A stretch of 64,000 nucleotides of DNA. Origin: Isoetes taiwanensis. Lineage: Eukaryota; Streptophyta; Lycopodiopsida; Isoetales; Isoetaceae. The notes beneath the pieces were generated by a model. The model was not told the DNA's origin. It was given only the letters and a program-made list of their open reading frames with translations, and searched no databases. Position 1 is the first letter of the stretch. Every line of letters starts with the position of its first letter. The translations under genes and the position numbers were made by a program. The stretch spans positions 124,001 through 188,000 of the forward strand of contig JAJEKV010000013.1 in the NCBI GenBank assembly GCA_021234155.1, in the 5' to 3' direction. Positions 37,578 to 49,856 of the stretch are shown here, piece after piece.

Positions 37578-38518
37578 GTATTTGAGACATGTTGGAACAT
37601 CAATAGTCTTAGCCAGTATAAAGTAGATGTAATGGGTGAATTATTTGAAAATGTAGATGTTCTATTCTTTTTAGAAACTTGTGAGAACGAGGAAAAAAGT
37701 TTACCGGATATTCATGGCTTTGTTTTGCTACACTCTGTTTGGTATAATAAAGGATGGCGTTTAAAGGGTCACGGTGGAATAGCATGTTATGTCAGGACAA
37801 ATATGAGACATTTGATAAAACTAGTGACAGGTATGGGTTCAATGCAACACATTTGGATTGAAATGCTTGGCGAGAAGGGAAGATCTTTGTCGAGGTTGTT
37901 ACTTTCGCACGAGAGAATCTCGATTTATAATCTGAGCATCTAGGCAGGGATGACCCCTTTTTAATTTGGAGCAAGATGTGCTTTCCTTAATGCTAGCGGT
38001 GATGTTCTCCTATTGGGAGATTTTAATGGGTGAATCGCCAATAAGCGGCGACTATAGCTAGTATGGAGGGAGACCCTATATGGGTTGAAATGCTTGATGA
38101 CACGGAATTGGGCCAAAGTGGTTGGAATAGGGACTCTGCGCAGACGAGAATAAGGTGGCCTACACCTCAAGGTAATCATGTCCTCAATATGTGTAGTGGT
38201 GCGGATTTAGTGATATATAATGGTACCTGAGGTTTTCGACACACGGATAGGTGTACATGTAGAAATGCTAGTGTGGTGGATCTTGTTCTCGCTAAACCGC
38301 AATTTGTAGACCGGATGCTACATATGTATGTAGGGGAAGAGATGGAAAATTTCGATCACGCCTCGATAACGGTTTGTGTTACATATACACGTAAATATAA
38401 GCCGATCCAGGAAACTAGCATCATGAGGTCAAGGATACATATGGACTTTCGCAAGGCAGATAAATACATGAAAAAGTGTGAAGAAAAGGCATCTGAAAAA
38501 ATTTGGCATCTGAAAAAA
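37578..38518 (+). pseudogene. L-5 endonuclease (truncated)
   Basis: After the TAG the frame continues as TCWNINSLSQYK...NVDVLFFLETCENEEKSLPDI and GGIACYVRTNM up to about 37,943. Shifts follow; LLGDFNG (with a stop right after) is at about 38,013-38,033, and a further frame (38,273-38,520) has VDLVLAKPQFVDRM and ENFDHASI, where the usual S-D-H triad residue Asp is retained in F-D-H. Cut off by the C/T tract before the RT. Confidence 0.8.
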
Positions 38519-38597
38519 ATCTCTCTCTCTCTCCCTCCCTCCCTCCCTCCCTCCCTCCCTCCCTCTCCCTCCCCCCCTCCCTCCCCCTCTCCCTCCT
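38519..38597 (+). repeat. (CT)n/(CCCT)n tract 7
   Basis: CT dinucleotides passing into CCCT tetranucleotides, at the broken right end of L-5. It ends the LINE array. Confidence 0.95.
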
Positions 38598-39033
38598 GGA
38601 GGGCTTCACTGTGCTTACTCTGCCAAATTCGACCTACAATATTTAATCTTGGAACTTGAGATTTGATCTAGGCTTTGCAAGCCTTTGCCATCTCTATGAT
38701 GAATTTGAGTTTTAGAATTGAATTGAGTCTTATCATCCAACGAGATCAATGGTCTAGAGAAGGAAGCAATGATTCTGGAAAATTAATTAGCTCAATAATA
38801 AAAAGGTAGATGCGTTATATGACATGTTGATTTGATATGGCAAGGATTGATAGTTAATGAAAATATGCATATCTTGATAATGTCGATCTTATTATTATAG
38901 TTTGAAGTAGGTATACATTGTCTTGTACATTGATGTAATGCTCAATACTCCAATTTCATAAGGATTATAGAACAAACACTACTTAGCATCAAATGGCCAC
39001 TAGCCATGAAAATGTGAAGTTCTATACATCACC
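38598..39033. other. P450 3' flank, no gene seen
   Basis: AT-rich sequence downstream of the P450 stop codon. No coding frame supported; it likely includes the P450 3' UTR. Confidence 0.4.
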
Positions 39034-40591
39034 TTAATATATATTCATTCGAGGAGTAGGGACAAGTAATAATGGCTGTGCTCGCGGGAGCGTCAACCCA
39101 AAACCTTCTTCCATATTAATATCATCTAATCTAAGTCCTTCTGGAGGATTCCAACTAAAACTTTGAATGAATCGAGCAAGGAACATATGTACCATGCATA
39201 AGCCTAGAGGCATGGCAGGACACATTCTCCTTCCAGAACCAAATGGAATGAGTTCGAAATCCTTACCCCTCACATCTCTTGGATCATTCATGAAACGCTC
39301 TGGTTGAAAGGCATTTGCATCCTCCCAGATTTTAGGATCACGTCCAATTGCCCAAACATTCACAAGCAAGAGAGTGTCTTTAGCTATATGGAAACCTGCT
39401 ACTATGCAATCTTGAGTTGATTGATGGGGTAAAAGAGGTCCTGGAGGATGCAATCGAAATGTCTCCTTCACTACTGCTTGCAAATACGTTAGGTTCACAA
39501 TGTCCTCTTCTTCTACTAAACGGTTTCTTCCAACCACTATGTCGATCTCTTCTTGTAGTTTTTTCATAGTTTTAGGGGACCTTATAAGCTCTGCCAATGC
39601 CCATTCAACCGTGATAGAACTTGTGTCAGTTCCTGCACTTAATATATCCTGCAAAAGGAAGTCATGTTATTATAGTCTCATGGTTGCTAGCTTACAAAGA
39701 ATCTACCTGGATAATGGCTTTGATCGATTCACGGCTTAAGTGCTCCCCTTTGGACAATAGGACATCTAGCAAGTCATTAGGTTTGTGTCTAGATTCTACA
39801 GATTTGTTAGCAATATGCTCTTCAATCATATCTTCAAGAAATTGATTCATATTTTTAATATAAGCCTTCATCCTTCGTTCATATCCTTGAATATCCAACC
39901 AAGCAATTGATGGAATATAATCGCCCCAGTTGAACGCACCCAAAAGAATGAATTCTTCCTGAATAAGCTCATGAAACATTTTAGCACGTGCATCATTGCT
40001 GTTATCTCCCAAAAACTTCTTTCCAAATGCCATTCTAGTGATGACATTAGTGGATAAATTAGACAATCTTTCATTAAGATTAACTAGATTTCCAGCATGG
40101 CTATCCTTTAAGATAGCATGAAGAGTGCAAGAAATTTCCTCTTGTCTTATTTTTTGACTATCTTGGATTTGTTTACGGGTGAACAATTCTAGGGTGCAAA
40201 GCTTTCTCACATGCCTCCAATGCTCCCCATATTCTGCATATGCCATGTCTTGATAACCATATGCCATAAGCCTCGCTGCCGCAGATTTGAATCTCGAAGC
40301 AAACACCAGGTCATGAGTCTTGAGGAAGTGCTTTGCCATTTCACTAGATGATGCCACAACAGCTCTGACACTTCCTAATTTGAGTGACATTATGGGGCCA
40401 TTCACCATAGCAAGTCGAGCCAATGCCTGATGAGGTAAATGTGATATTAAATGAAGATGACCTATCAAGGGTAGCCCTGTGGGGGATGGAGGCACCTTCA
40501 ATTGAGATCTTTTTCTGGCTCTCCATAAACTCCCAAGAATGACGGGTACGAATGTTACAATGAAAAATATCATTCCATAAGAACACTCCAT
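39034..40591 (-). CDS. Cytochrome P450, CYP71 clan, two exons, complete
   Basis: Exon 1 is 40,591-39,707, a 58-bp phase-0 GT-AG intron follows (39,706-39,649), and exon 2 is 39,648-39,034; total 499 residues, normal for a microsomal P450. Residues 1-30 hold a hydrophobic ER anchor, followed by the hinge PPSPTGLPLIG (about 35-45). Further landmarks: I-helix AGTDTS (300-305), K-helix ETFR (357-360), PERF (411-414) and heme loop PFGSGRRMCPA with the ligand Cys about 438. The intron sits at the conserved CYP71-clan site just before the I helix. The loop ends in Ala where most families have Gly; this is also seen in some plant P450s. The substrate cannot be read from the sequence. It would oxidise a small hydrophobic molecule using NADPH-P450 reductase. 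A BAHD acyltransferase lies divergently 1 kb away. The sequence resembles gymnosperm-type families such as CYP750 or CYP736, but this is a guess. Confidence 0.93.
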
Positions 40592-40680
40592 GATAGAGAG
40601 GAAAGAAGATAGTAAGTAGAACTTAAAATGCTAATTCTATGTAAATTGTGGGTGTCCTCATCGTTAAGCTGATATTAAAG

Positions 40681-40687
40681 ATATATA
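40681..40687 (-). promoter_or_regulatory. Candidate TATA box of the P450 gene
   Basis: TATATAT on the minus strand, about 90 bp upstream of the P450 ATG, giving a plausible short 5' UTR. Position only; no transcript evidence. Confidence 0.35.
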
Positions 40688-41351
40688 GCACTACATTTAG
40701 AGTATACCATAAGTAATAATCTTACATAGAAAGAATGTGGCAAATCATTCCTCATCCTCCTCATGCTCAATATGTGAGAAATGATCAACATACAATGCTC
40801 ATATGGTTGGTATAGATGAAATATGTATGAGGAGTGATTTTCTTGTATAAGACACTAGTCACCCGCTTTAATTGTATACTTGGTGTGCTCATTTCATTCC
40901 ATTCAATTAGAATATTCCCGTCTTCGAACCATGCCAATAGTTAAGCTACTCTTATTGGCTCTTATTATAACTGGGTAAATAGTCTTTGAGTAAATATAAT
41001 GTTGTTAAATAGCATAGTGAAGCTTTTGATTCAAATAAAGATGTTATATCACCTTTCCTCCCCCCAAGAATAAATAAATAAAATAAATGCACACACGCAC
41101 ACAATTGAGCTATACACTTGGGGGTTGGGGGGTGTGTGGAGATGAGAGGCACTATTTCAAATTTCTAAGGTGTGCACCAATAGCAGACCATTGTCCAGTT
41201 CTGGACTCTACAAGTTGATTAACAAATAATTGTTATCTCATTCTAAAGCATTGGATGTGGATGGAGTGGATAAAAAAGTGGGTGCAATATTATCTACTTC
41301 TGGATGGGGAAATTTTATGGGCAATATTTGTCCAACTTTTCTAAAGCAAAC

Positions 41352-41360
41352 TATATATAA
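41352..41360 (+). promoter_or_regulatory. Candidate TATA box of the BAHD gene
   Basis: TATATATAA about 245 bp upstream of the preferred ATG at 41,606. Position only. Confidence 0.35.
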
Positions 41361-41605
41361 TACCTTAAAGCAAGAACATTTTAGCCATGTGAAACTTAGC
41401 TTGCTCACTATCGGCCTATTGATGATACAAATGTGGCTTGTTTGGTGACATGCAAACTTTGTGATGTGGCCACATAAGGGCACAAAGATCACTTGTCTGG
41501 GGTCATGATGTTGATGGAATATAAACGGTTGGCGGCATGCAAATTTTGTGAAATCTAGCCACATAAGACTTCAGGATGGAAAGAGAAGGAGAACGCTACA
41601 CTTCC

Positions 41606-43029
41606 ATGGCTCCTATAGTCAAATTGGAAGAACAATTCCTCATTCTTCCAGCAATCCCCCAACCAGAGAGCACCATGTTCCTATCTTGCATTGACCACTT
41701 CTCAGTCCACCCCATGGAGACCATCTTGTTCTATCCCTTTTCTGAATCCATGCCGCAGCTCCTCCTCGATGTTTTGCGAGATTCTTTATCTCAAATATTG
41801 GTCCCTTATCACTTCATGGCTGGAAGATTCAGATCCAATGGTTTAGAAAAACGAGTCGAGGTCCACTGCAACAATGCTGGCATCCCATTTGTCTCAGCTA
41901 GCTCACGTTTGTCTCTAGATGAGCTGGGAGATATCAGAATGCCAAATCCATTGTTCGAGCAGCTCGTGTTCCCGCTTGACGATGGCTGCAAGGGAGATCT
42001 TTACAAGTCCTCGTTCATGGCAGTGCAGGCAAGGGGTGGTATAGGTTTATGGGTTTATGGTTTAGGGTTTAAGGTTTATGGGCGAAAAAAAAAAAAGGTC
42101 TGTTTTTAGAGTGTTGAAAAGTAATAATAAAATTAGGGTTCATGCAGGTTACACAGTTCAAATGCAGGGGCGTTTCAATTGGGATCACGATGAACCATGC
42201 ATTGATGGATGGAATATCGGCAGCAGATTTCTTCCACAATTACGCTGCTCTTACTCGCGAAAACAAACTCAATTTGTTTCCAGATCCAGACAGGACAATT
42301 TTTAGAGCAAGATCTCCGTTTGGGCCAAAATACGAGCACAGAGAACTGATGCCACTAGCATCTGCAGAGATCAAAAGCTGGATTCCGGTGGCGGAGCTCA
42401 TATTCAAGACCTTCATTCCGCCAGAGGAGGAGCTGTGCAAATATACATTCAAGGCGTTTCACTTCAGAGATTCGATGATAGAGGCGCTGCAAAAACGGTG
42501 TCTAGCAGATGGGGGGGTGACAAAATGCAGCCGATTTGAAGCCCTGGCAGGCCACATCTGGGGGGCAATTAGCAGGGCTTCGGCACAGGGTTCAAGCATG
42601 ATCTTTGTGGTAGATGTTCGGAGCAAAATGCAGCCTCCGCTGGCCCCTGGATTCTGCGGAAATGCACTAGTGGGTGCTTTTGCAACACCTCCAACTTTGG
42701 ATCAACCACATTGCCTTTCCCATTATGTGGCAAAGCTTCAGCAGGCATATCAGCTGGTTTCCTCAGACGAGTATGTCCGATCCTCTCTCGATTATGCAGA
42801 GCTGAACTATGCCATTCCCGCCGTCTCCACCGGATTCATGGTGTCTTCATGGCGGAGGCTTGGCATGTTCGAGGCAGATTTTGGTTGGGGTAAAGCTGCT
42901 TCCCATCTTCCTGCCAGAATGTTTCCTCGTTATGTCTTGCTCTTGCCTAGTGAAACTGGCACCATTGCTTACTTGGGTTTGGAACATGCAGTCATGGAGA
43001 AATTTGAGCCCCTCGTCTCTTCCTCCTAA
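41606..43029 (+). CDS. BAHD acyltransferase, two exons, complete
   Basis: Exon 1 41,606-42,028 and exon 2 42,148-43,029 give 434 residues, the usual BAHD length. The active-site HXXXD motif is HALMD (residues 158-162) followed by Gly; the structural DFGWG motif is at 385-389. The intron begins with GC (CAG/GCAAGG) and ends in CAG, phase 0, and joins ...FMAVQ to VTQFKCRG, exactly where BAHD genes keep their intron. I chose ATG 41,606 (MAPIVKLEEQ, context TTCCATGGC) over the in-frame ATG 41,576 ten codons earlier, because family members start there. BAHD enzymes move an acyl group from acyl-CoA to an alcohol or amine in the cytosol. The sequence looks like the hydroxycinnamoyl/feruloyl-transferase side of the family, but the substrate is unknown. 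The head-to-head P450 suggests a shared pathway. Confidence 0.93.
42029..42147 (+). other. GC-AG intron with telomere-like repeats
   Basis: 119 bp. The donor CAG/GCAAGG fits the strong consensus of GC-type U2 introns. Within it, 42,045-42,082 is made of five degenerate GGTTTATG/GGTTTAGG units, close to the plant telomere repeat TTTAGGG, followed by an A run. Confidence 0.8.
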
Positions 43030-44758
43030 TCTCAAACACTCCATCTTGGGAATTAAAAACAATTGAATCCCATTGAATTAAATAGTGCTGGTATAACTTC
43101 AACTGTTTTCTATAAAGCTATACACTTAAAACATCATCTTCATTGTCTACAATCGAACATTTGAAACATATTTGATGTAATGCAATCATGGATAGAAATT
43201 AGATTTTTGCCCAATCGGGCTAGTGAAAATGTGGATAAAAATTACCTAACTAACTTAGTGACAATGTGCAGCAGCTTCTCGAAAATGTCTCATATCGTAG
43301 CTTTACATTTCTGCAAAATACACGTTACGCACTTAGGATAGACAGGCCTTAAGCAAGGCTCGCAATATTTAAACAACTGGCACAGAAAGGAATGTTAACG
43401 TAACTCCATTTCCAGATTCGAAAACTTCAGAGCCTGTTCACATTATAGATAATATAGATAATATGTAGCTTCACTAAACATGAAGAAGAAGCACAATCAG
43501 GAGCCGAAATGATAATTTGATTAAGCCATGTTTGGCTATTTCCATTAATGATGTTTGTTTATGAAAAAAGGAATCAGGCTGACTATGTGCTTTTTGGCAG
43601 CTATGTATGTTCACATGCAAGAAAAATGTTTTACAACTTTAAAACAAACAAAGAAATGCAAGAAATGTACATTACAAATAAATACCAGCCTGGTGCACAT
43701 TTCATTGAAAGGACAAATATACAATAAATTCTTCTATTCGCTGACTTGGGTTGTTTCTTATCTCTGCAGAATCTTGTGGCAGCACGAGCAAAGAGGAAAG
43801 TAAATATCAACGAAAGGACATTCAAGCTCCAAATTTCTTCAACATTAAATAAAAGCTCTACCGGTAGGCAAAAACGGCATGCCTTTGCTTGCCTCATTAG
43901 TTTGTCTTCATTCGAATATCTCTTCAATTTATCTTAGAGGTTTTTATCTTAGTTGGGGATTATTCGTGGATCATTGTATGGATGATTCTCTCTCTTCAAT
44001 TGCTTGGATGTACCCATGTCTGATGGTCGTTAGACGGCTGATGGAACAGTGGCCAATGAGAAAGGTCCAGCTGACTGCGTGAACAAGAGATACATAGAGT
44101 TTGTCTTCTGGCATCAAGGCCTAGAGTAGTAACTTCATATGCTTGTAATGCAGTATCACCAGTTTAGGTACTATTACATTGCACTTATGCTTGTAATGCA
44201 GTATCACCAGTTTAGGTACTATTAAATTTTGTACTTGTACTTAGGTCAGATGTTTTGAGGGAGTTCAATCTCCTGATTTTCTGCAACATTATTGAATGCT
44301 TTGGCTTTGAGACCCTTAAATCCACTTTGAGAAGAGATCAACTGAAGAACTAACCCTGATCATCCAAAACCAGTTCATGACTATCCAGTGCCCAGATTCC
44401 CCTGACTACTCCATTTTTATACCGCTATGCTCATCGCATTCTTTTCTACCTCTGTGTCTCGGCATGGAGGCTTGGCATGCTGAATTGGAGCTTGTAGATG
44501 CTGAAGTACACGTTATGGGGGTCTAGCTGATCCAACTTGACTTCGAAGGCTCGGGACTTTTGTACATCTTCTTTGATGGGCTGACCTTTATTATTGTTGT
44601 TATCTATATTTTGAATATTATGAATCTTTTGTGTTAAAATAAGCTAAGATTTTAGGTCACGGACAACTACATAAAAGTTGGCATTGCAGCAGGTTCTAAT
44701 ATAAGTACTCTTTATAACTTTAAGCATACTCAACAAACCTACTTAGATCTGAGATGTA
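43030..44758. other. No gene; 48-bp tandem duplication at 44,139-44,234
   Basis: Intergenic sequence between two genes that converge. The only structure seen is a block ATGCTTGTAATGCAGTATC... repeated in tandem with a 48-bp period (starts 44,139 and 44,187). No coding frame is supported. Confidence 0.5.
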
Positions 44759-47368
44759 TTACTTTTCACTGGGCCTTGGTTGGAAGGCCATATCGTGAAT
44801 GTGTCTGCATGCATGGAACCATATCAATGGCCATAAGACACCCGTCAATAAATCGGCTTTCAAAAAACCACACTCATCTAGCTGTGCATTCAGGATGATA
44901 TTTGTGATTAATGCAACTACCACTGTGTGCATATTTGGCCTATTTTTGGGAGTTTCTTGAGTGCAGTGTGCTGCTAATTTTGCCAGCCAGAAAAGATTCT
45001 CAAGTTTCGGAAACCAAATACCTAATGGAAAACCGTCAGAATGTTTCGTACCTTCCACGATGATTCCAAAGGATAGTCTGGCCCAACTGTTGGATCTACA
45101 AGTCTTCTTAGACTTTCCTTGCCTAATGCATCTTTCATAACAGGAATAAACTGCAAACAATGGGGCATGTGAGATGTTATGGTAAGTATTACTTGTGTGC
45201 ACTAATCCTCCACCAGTAATTGACCACTTGCACAAGGCTTTCGTGCACTTCGTGTTGATTACCATCAAAGGAACAATGAGCCCTGCCAATTGCCTGTTTA
45301 CCAGAAATAAGTTCAAATAAAACAACTCCAAATGCATAGACATCAATCTTGGAGGAAACTTCCCCAAAGCACGCATACCCGCAAAGAAAGATGATCAGAT
45401 GTTTATACAGATATCAACGAAAAATTAGAGACACTTACTTAGGTGCCATATAGCCAAACATTCCAACTACTGATAGGGTCAATGACATATTTTCTGTTCC
45501 TGCGTGTCTCCATCTAGTAAAGCCAAAATCAGCAACCCACATACAAGTAGACATGGCTATATATAGTAAAATTATATGAAAAAGCTTGAAAACTGTTAAA
45601 TAATTATGCAGACCTTAGCATGAAAGTCTTTATCAACAAAAATGTTACTTGACTTGACATCTCGGTGAACATAAGCTGGCCTTGTATGCTCGTGAATGTA
45701 TTCCAACCCTCTTGCTGCATCTAAAGCAATTTGCAATCTAGCGTTCCAGTTCAGAGGCTGTTTCCTGAATGTAACAAGATGCTATTAAACATTGGGCACA
45801 GAAGCACTCCATGAAACAACGAGAAAGGTAACTCTTATACCAGCCTTATGAAGGTGATCTGAGATAGTTTCATTATTAATATACTCGTAGGCAAGAAATA
45901 GAGAATCTATTGCATAGTATCCACTTAATTGCACCTATATGCAAGTAAAAGACTATGCTTCCTAGCTCATTTAAGTGGCACAGTATCACCAAAAACATTT
46001 ATCGGTTTATTGGTAACACATTATGTCTAGATAGACTATAAAACCTAGGTACCAATGTACTGCCCCCAGCTAGATAATGCTTACCAGGTTTCTATGATGC
46101 ACATGAGTAAGGACGTTGACCTCTGACAGAAATTCGACCGAAGCCTGTTAATCATGTAACTGCTCTTCTTGTCCGATGCTTTATTAACTGGCTGCCATCC
46201 TCAGATGATGAATGTCTTTGAGGCAAAGTTCTGGCTGTTGCGAGCAGCACTGAGTTAATGGCAAGCATTGCCATCTCTAAGAGCTGGATCTCTTCATTGG
46301 TTAACTATCATATTCACTTTTACCTGGAGTTGGTCATTGAGCTAGGTCCCATAGTCTCACATTTGAGTTCTCTTGTGGAAGGGTCCAACAAAGGTCTAAA
46401 GCTGAAGAGATGGGCAATACCTTATCATGATTGATAACAAACCAAGATTGGCAATTAGCAATATGGCAGGACAAGGGCCACCTGAGAGCAGTTCCGAAGC
46501 TGAAACCAAAAAGAATCTTAGTAAAGACCTTAGCGTTATAAGTTGCCAAACCATTCCCGCTGGACCTTTGGTCTGAACTTCGTCTTTATTCCTTTGCTTG
46601 GCCTGCTCATTTGCCATGATTTGAGCCTCCAAATTGTTGGACAAATAACCTCTCTAGCTGCGCATTCATTTCGACAAGATCTGTGTGTTGCAGCATTTGA
46701 TTCTTAACCAGTTGTAACTCACTTAAGTCTTCAAGTGCCTGCTATAAAGAATGTGCTTTAAAGAATAAATGCTATTGTCGAAACAGAAATTAGAAGGTCC
46801 ACTAACTGAATTACTAAAACATGATCCAAAAGTTCTTATAATGGAATAACTTTCAGTATTCACAATAAAAAATGAGTGTTAAGATTCATGGCTTATTCCA
46901 TTCAACATACCTTTGACCAGTTGCAATAAGATGCTCACTTTGGTTAATATCATCAACCTCGTATCTTACAGCTGCCACAGGTCACAATTGCCTCCGTGAT
47001 CACTGGGCTTTTAGTTGCATTAAGGAGGAGTATATGCATTATATGATATATAGCAAGTAAGAAATGACTAACATAGCTTCGGATTTAGAACAAACCTGGC
47101 CTCGAGTTTTTCCACAATACACAGCACCATAACCTCCCGAACCAATTTCATGTAAAATAATAAAATTATCCGTAGCCGCTGCAAGTTCTTCATAGGAAAA
47201 CTCATGAGATTTGTCAACAATAAATTTATATGGAATGACTAGTTGACTTATATAGATTATAATCTGCAATCAATAAGGATAATGTGAAGTAGATGCACTT
47301 CAAAGCACTGCTTCTATATTTGGTTAATTGCTTCTATATATTACAAGTGTATCGGAAAAAGCACAGAC

Positions 47369-47596
47369 CTTGAGCATCTGCTAATTTCCCAGTTGATAAA
47401 ACTTCTGTGTCACAAGAAGCGTGACCTTGAGCATCTGCTAATTTCCCAGTTAATACAGCTTCTGTGTCACAAGATGCGCGACGCCAGTGTTTCCTCCAGC
47501 ACAGAGAAGCTCCAATGGCTAGTACAGCAGAGGCAAAACATGCTCCAACCACTTCTCCTACTATTATGCCTATCTCATTTTTGCATTTGCTTGTAC
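47369..47596 (-). pseudogene. LysM-RLK transmembrane exon with 57-bp duplication
   Basis: Encodes the single membrane span and the juxtamembrane segment. A 57-bp unit is duplicated in tandem (starts 47,366 and 47,423), giving two copies of a 19-residue segment ASCDTEV/AxLTGKLADAQGH just inside the membrane. Part of the gene model above; listed because the duplication keeps the reading frame. Confidence 0.75.
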
Positions 47597-49856
47597 CTGC
47601 AAACATCTAATATCACTATTACACAACTGACAAGAAACAATAATAACAAGGTGCTACGCACGAAGGGTTGCCCTCCATGGCCGGAGGGTGAAGTGGCTTA
47701 AATCGTACTTGAAAGTCATGTTTTTACAATCAATTAAAATTGTTATTTCAAAGTAATAGAGTACAGATTTAACCCCAAATTGATCTACGCATTCTCTGCT
47801 CCGTCAGAATATGAAGACAAGTTGCTCCCCAATCAAAAATCAAATTTTCAAATCAACAGGGCCATCAATTTTTCTGTACTTCTCGCTCATGAATCTGGCT
47901 TCAAACTAGCCCAGCTTGATTGATCAAACCTAGCCGAATCTGCCGTGTTTATGCACGGGTAGAAAAAAGGGCAAAATCCGAAATAAATCCAGGCCCAAGT
48001 GCATACAAAGAGTGAATCATACACTTGATTCGGTACAGGAAATTGACTGGATTAGGCTGAAGAATTAAATTTCCGAAGAAGGGCACCAGAGAGGATCAGC
48101 ATGTAACAGGCCGTTGTCTTCCAAGGCAGTCCGATCAATGATCATGTGACCTACCACAATTTCCAGATGCAGACATTGGACTTGCCAAAAAAAATTCATA
48201 TACTTTCCTTCCATGACATCTAAACATCTTTAAGCTGCTCAAATCCCTCCAAATATACAGACTCTGATACGATCGGCCCTAAAATCTTAGTCCAAACCAT
48301 TGCGAGAAGCTCCTCAAACAATACGAAACTCAAACATTGGAGGTTTATCACTTGTTGCACCATATTTATTATTTTGAACTTAGTTTTACGAAAATTATGG
48401 AACCAATCCTATGCAAAATAACGACCACACTATAATCGCTACATCCTATAATCGCTACATCCTAGCCATACAACCAAGGCATATTCCCAAAGATATCCAA
48501 AACCCAATAACCACAGCCGTCCACCACAAGTCAAGATGGGGTCAAAACCCCATTTCCATGTCACCCTAAGGTGCATTACAAAGTATTCCATTCAAGTCAA
48601 CCACGTACATACACAGGAGAAACAAAGAAATAAAGCTATTTTCCAAAGAGACTGTCAAAGCACCATTGCTGCTGTATTGTACAGAAGTCTCACACTTGCA
48701 ACAAGCTTACAGCAGAACCTCTTCAATGCATGGCCAAACTGCATGCTCTTGACAAAGGAGGGAACAACCTCAAATAGAACTGCATACAGACGACTGCAGA
48801 GCAGCCTGCTCCACATGCTACAGCAGCTCCATTGCTGCTGAAGAATACGCTTCCATGCATCAACTGTGATTCTGCCCACAAGAAGAAACAGACAAAGAAC
48901 ATAATGAAGCATGGGGATTTGAACCCCCTGCCCAAAAGGCAGTTCCAGAAAACCTCAAGATGAAAACCTTAAGACATAACCTGTTAAAGCCAAATAGAAG
49001 CACAATTTGCAACAGGGGCTCTTCCTGAGGCTGGCATGCCTCCAAGAGCATCTAGGCGGCTGAAGGAATATGGCTTAAGGAAAAAAGGGCTTAATCAGAG
49101 CAAGCAGATCGGAAGCTCCCACTGCCACACAAAATCCATACTCCAGACCTTCTTGCACTCCATACCTTCTTGTTTGTGAAGAAAGAAACACCCTGTCGGA
49201 TTTTGCTTCTTGTTTGTTTCTTGCTGTGCCCTCTCGGATTTTGCATGACTGCTTCTGCCAGATTAACTCTGTTCATGGCTGCCAGATTACCTCTGTTGAA
49301 TATGCCGCTGCCAGATTAACAACCACTGGAACAACAGAACCCATTTACTGACGTCAGATTTGTAACAAATTAGGCAAATCTTAGGTAATACCACACCCAA
49401 ACAAAATGTTTGGGAACTTAATAACGAAAAGCACTTTTGACTAGTTTTGATAAGGATGTTGGAGGCCTATTTAATGGCCGGCAAGATTGCAAAGTTGTCA
49501 CTAACGAATGAATACAAATGAATACACGACACAAGGGCTAGATTTCAGTACTAGATTTCAGTACGGCACGGTTGCCATTGCAAACATCAAAAGTGGGTAA
49601 TGCTCATTCATCAGTCTTTACTTTGTCAAATGGTACACATCAAGGAATATTTCCATTAGACATGTTATATCTAGACCATGAAATCAGGATGGATGGCTGT
49701 AATGATAATGCTCATTTGCTCTTTCATTTTTATAGCCTAAGAAAAGTCTAAGCTTTCTGAACAAACAGGCAAGATGATTATATCATTTTGATTTTGTAAA
49801 CAATAGGACTAGAGCAGAGGAAAACTATCATGTCAGGGCTTTCAGCACTCCGAGCA
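47597..49856. other. Long-intron sequence of the LysM-RLK, no gene seen
   Basis: Left part of the ~4.7-kb intron. Around 48,540-49,290 several frames are open on both strands but give Cys/Leu-rich products with no family resemblance. A B-box-like GGTTCAAATCC (minus, near 48,915) hints at an old SINE but no A box was found. Confidence 0.4.

Larger units (their letters stand above)
36490..38518 (+). mobile_element. TC-LINE copy L-5 (5' part only)
   Basis: Starts right after tract 6 and includes the most complete ORF1 in the window, the TAG boundary and most of the endonuclease. It then breaks off at a C/T-rich tract at 38,521, before the reverse transcriptase. Loss of the 3' part may reflect recombination between TC tracts. 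Confidence 0.8.

Noticed and set aside
46334-46760. Minus-strand frames in the LysM-RLK intron (QAKQRNKDEV and ALEDLSELQL)
   Set aside because: They do not align with the kinase region expected there and have no recognised family; likely chance or old insertion.
48880-48925. tRNA-like or SINE B box (GGTTCAAATCC on the minus strand)
   Set aside because: No A box, cloverleaf or acceptor stem could be built around it.
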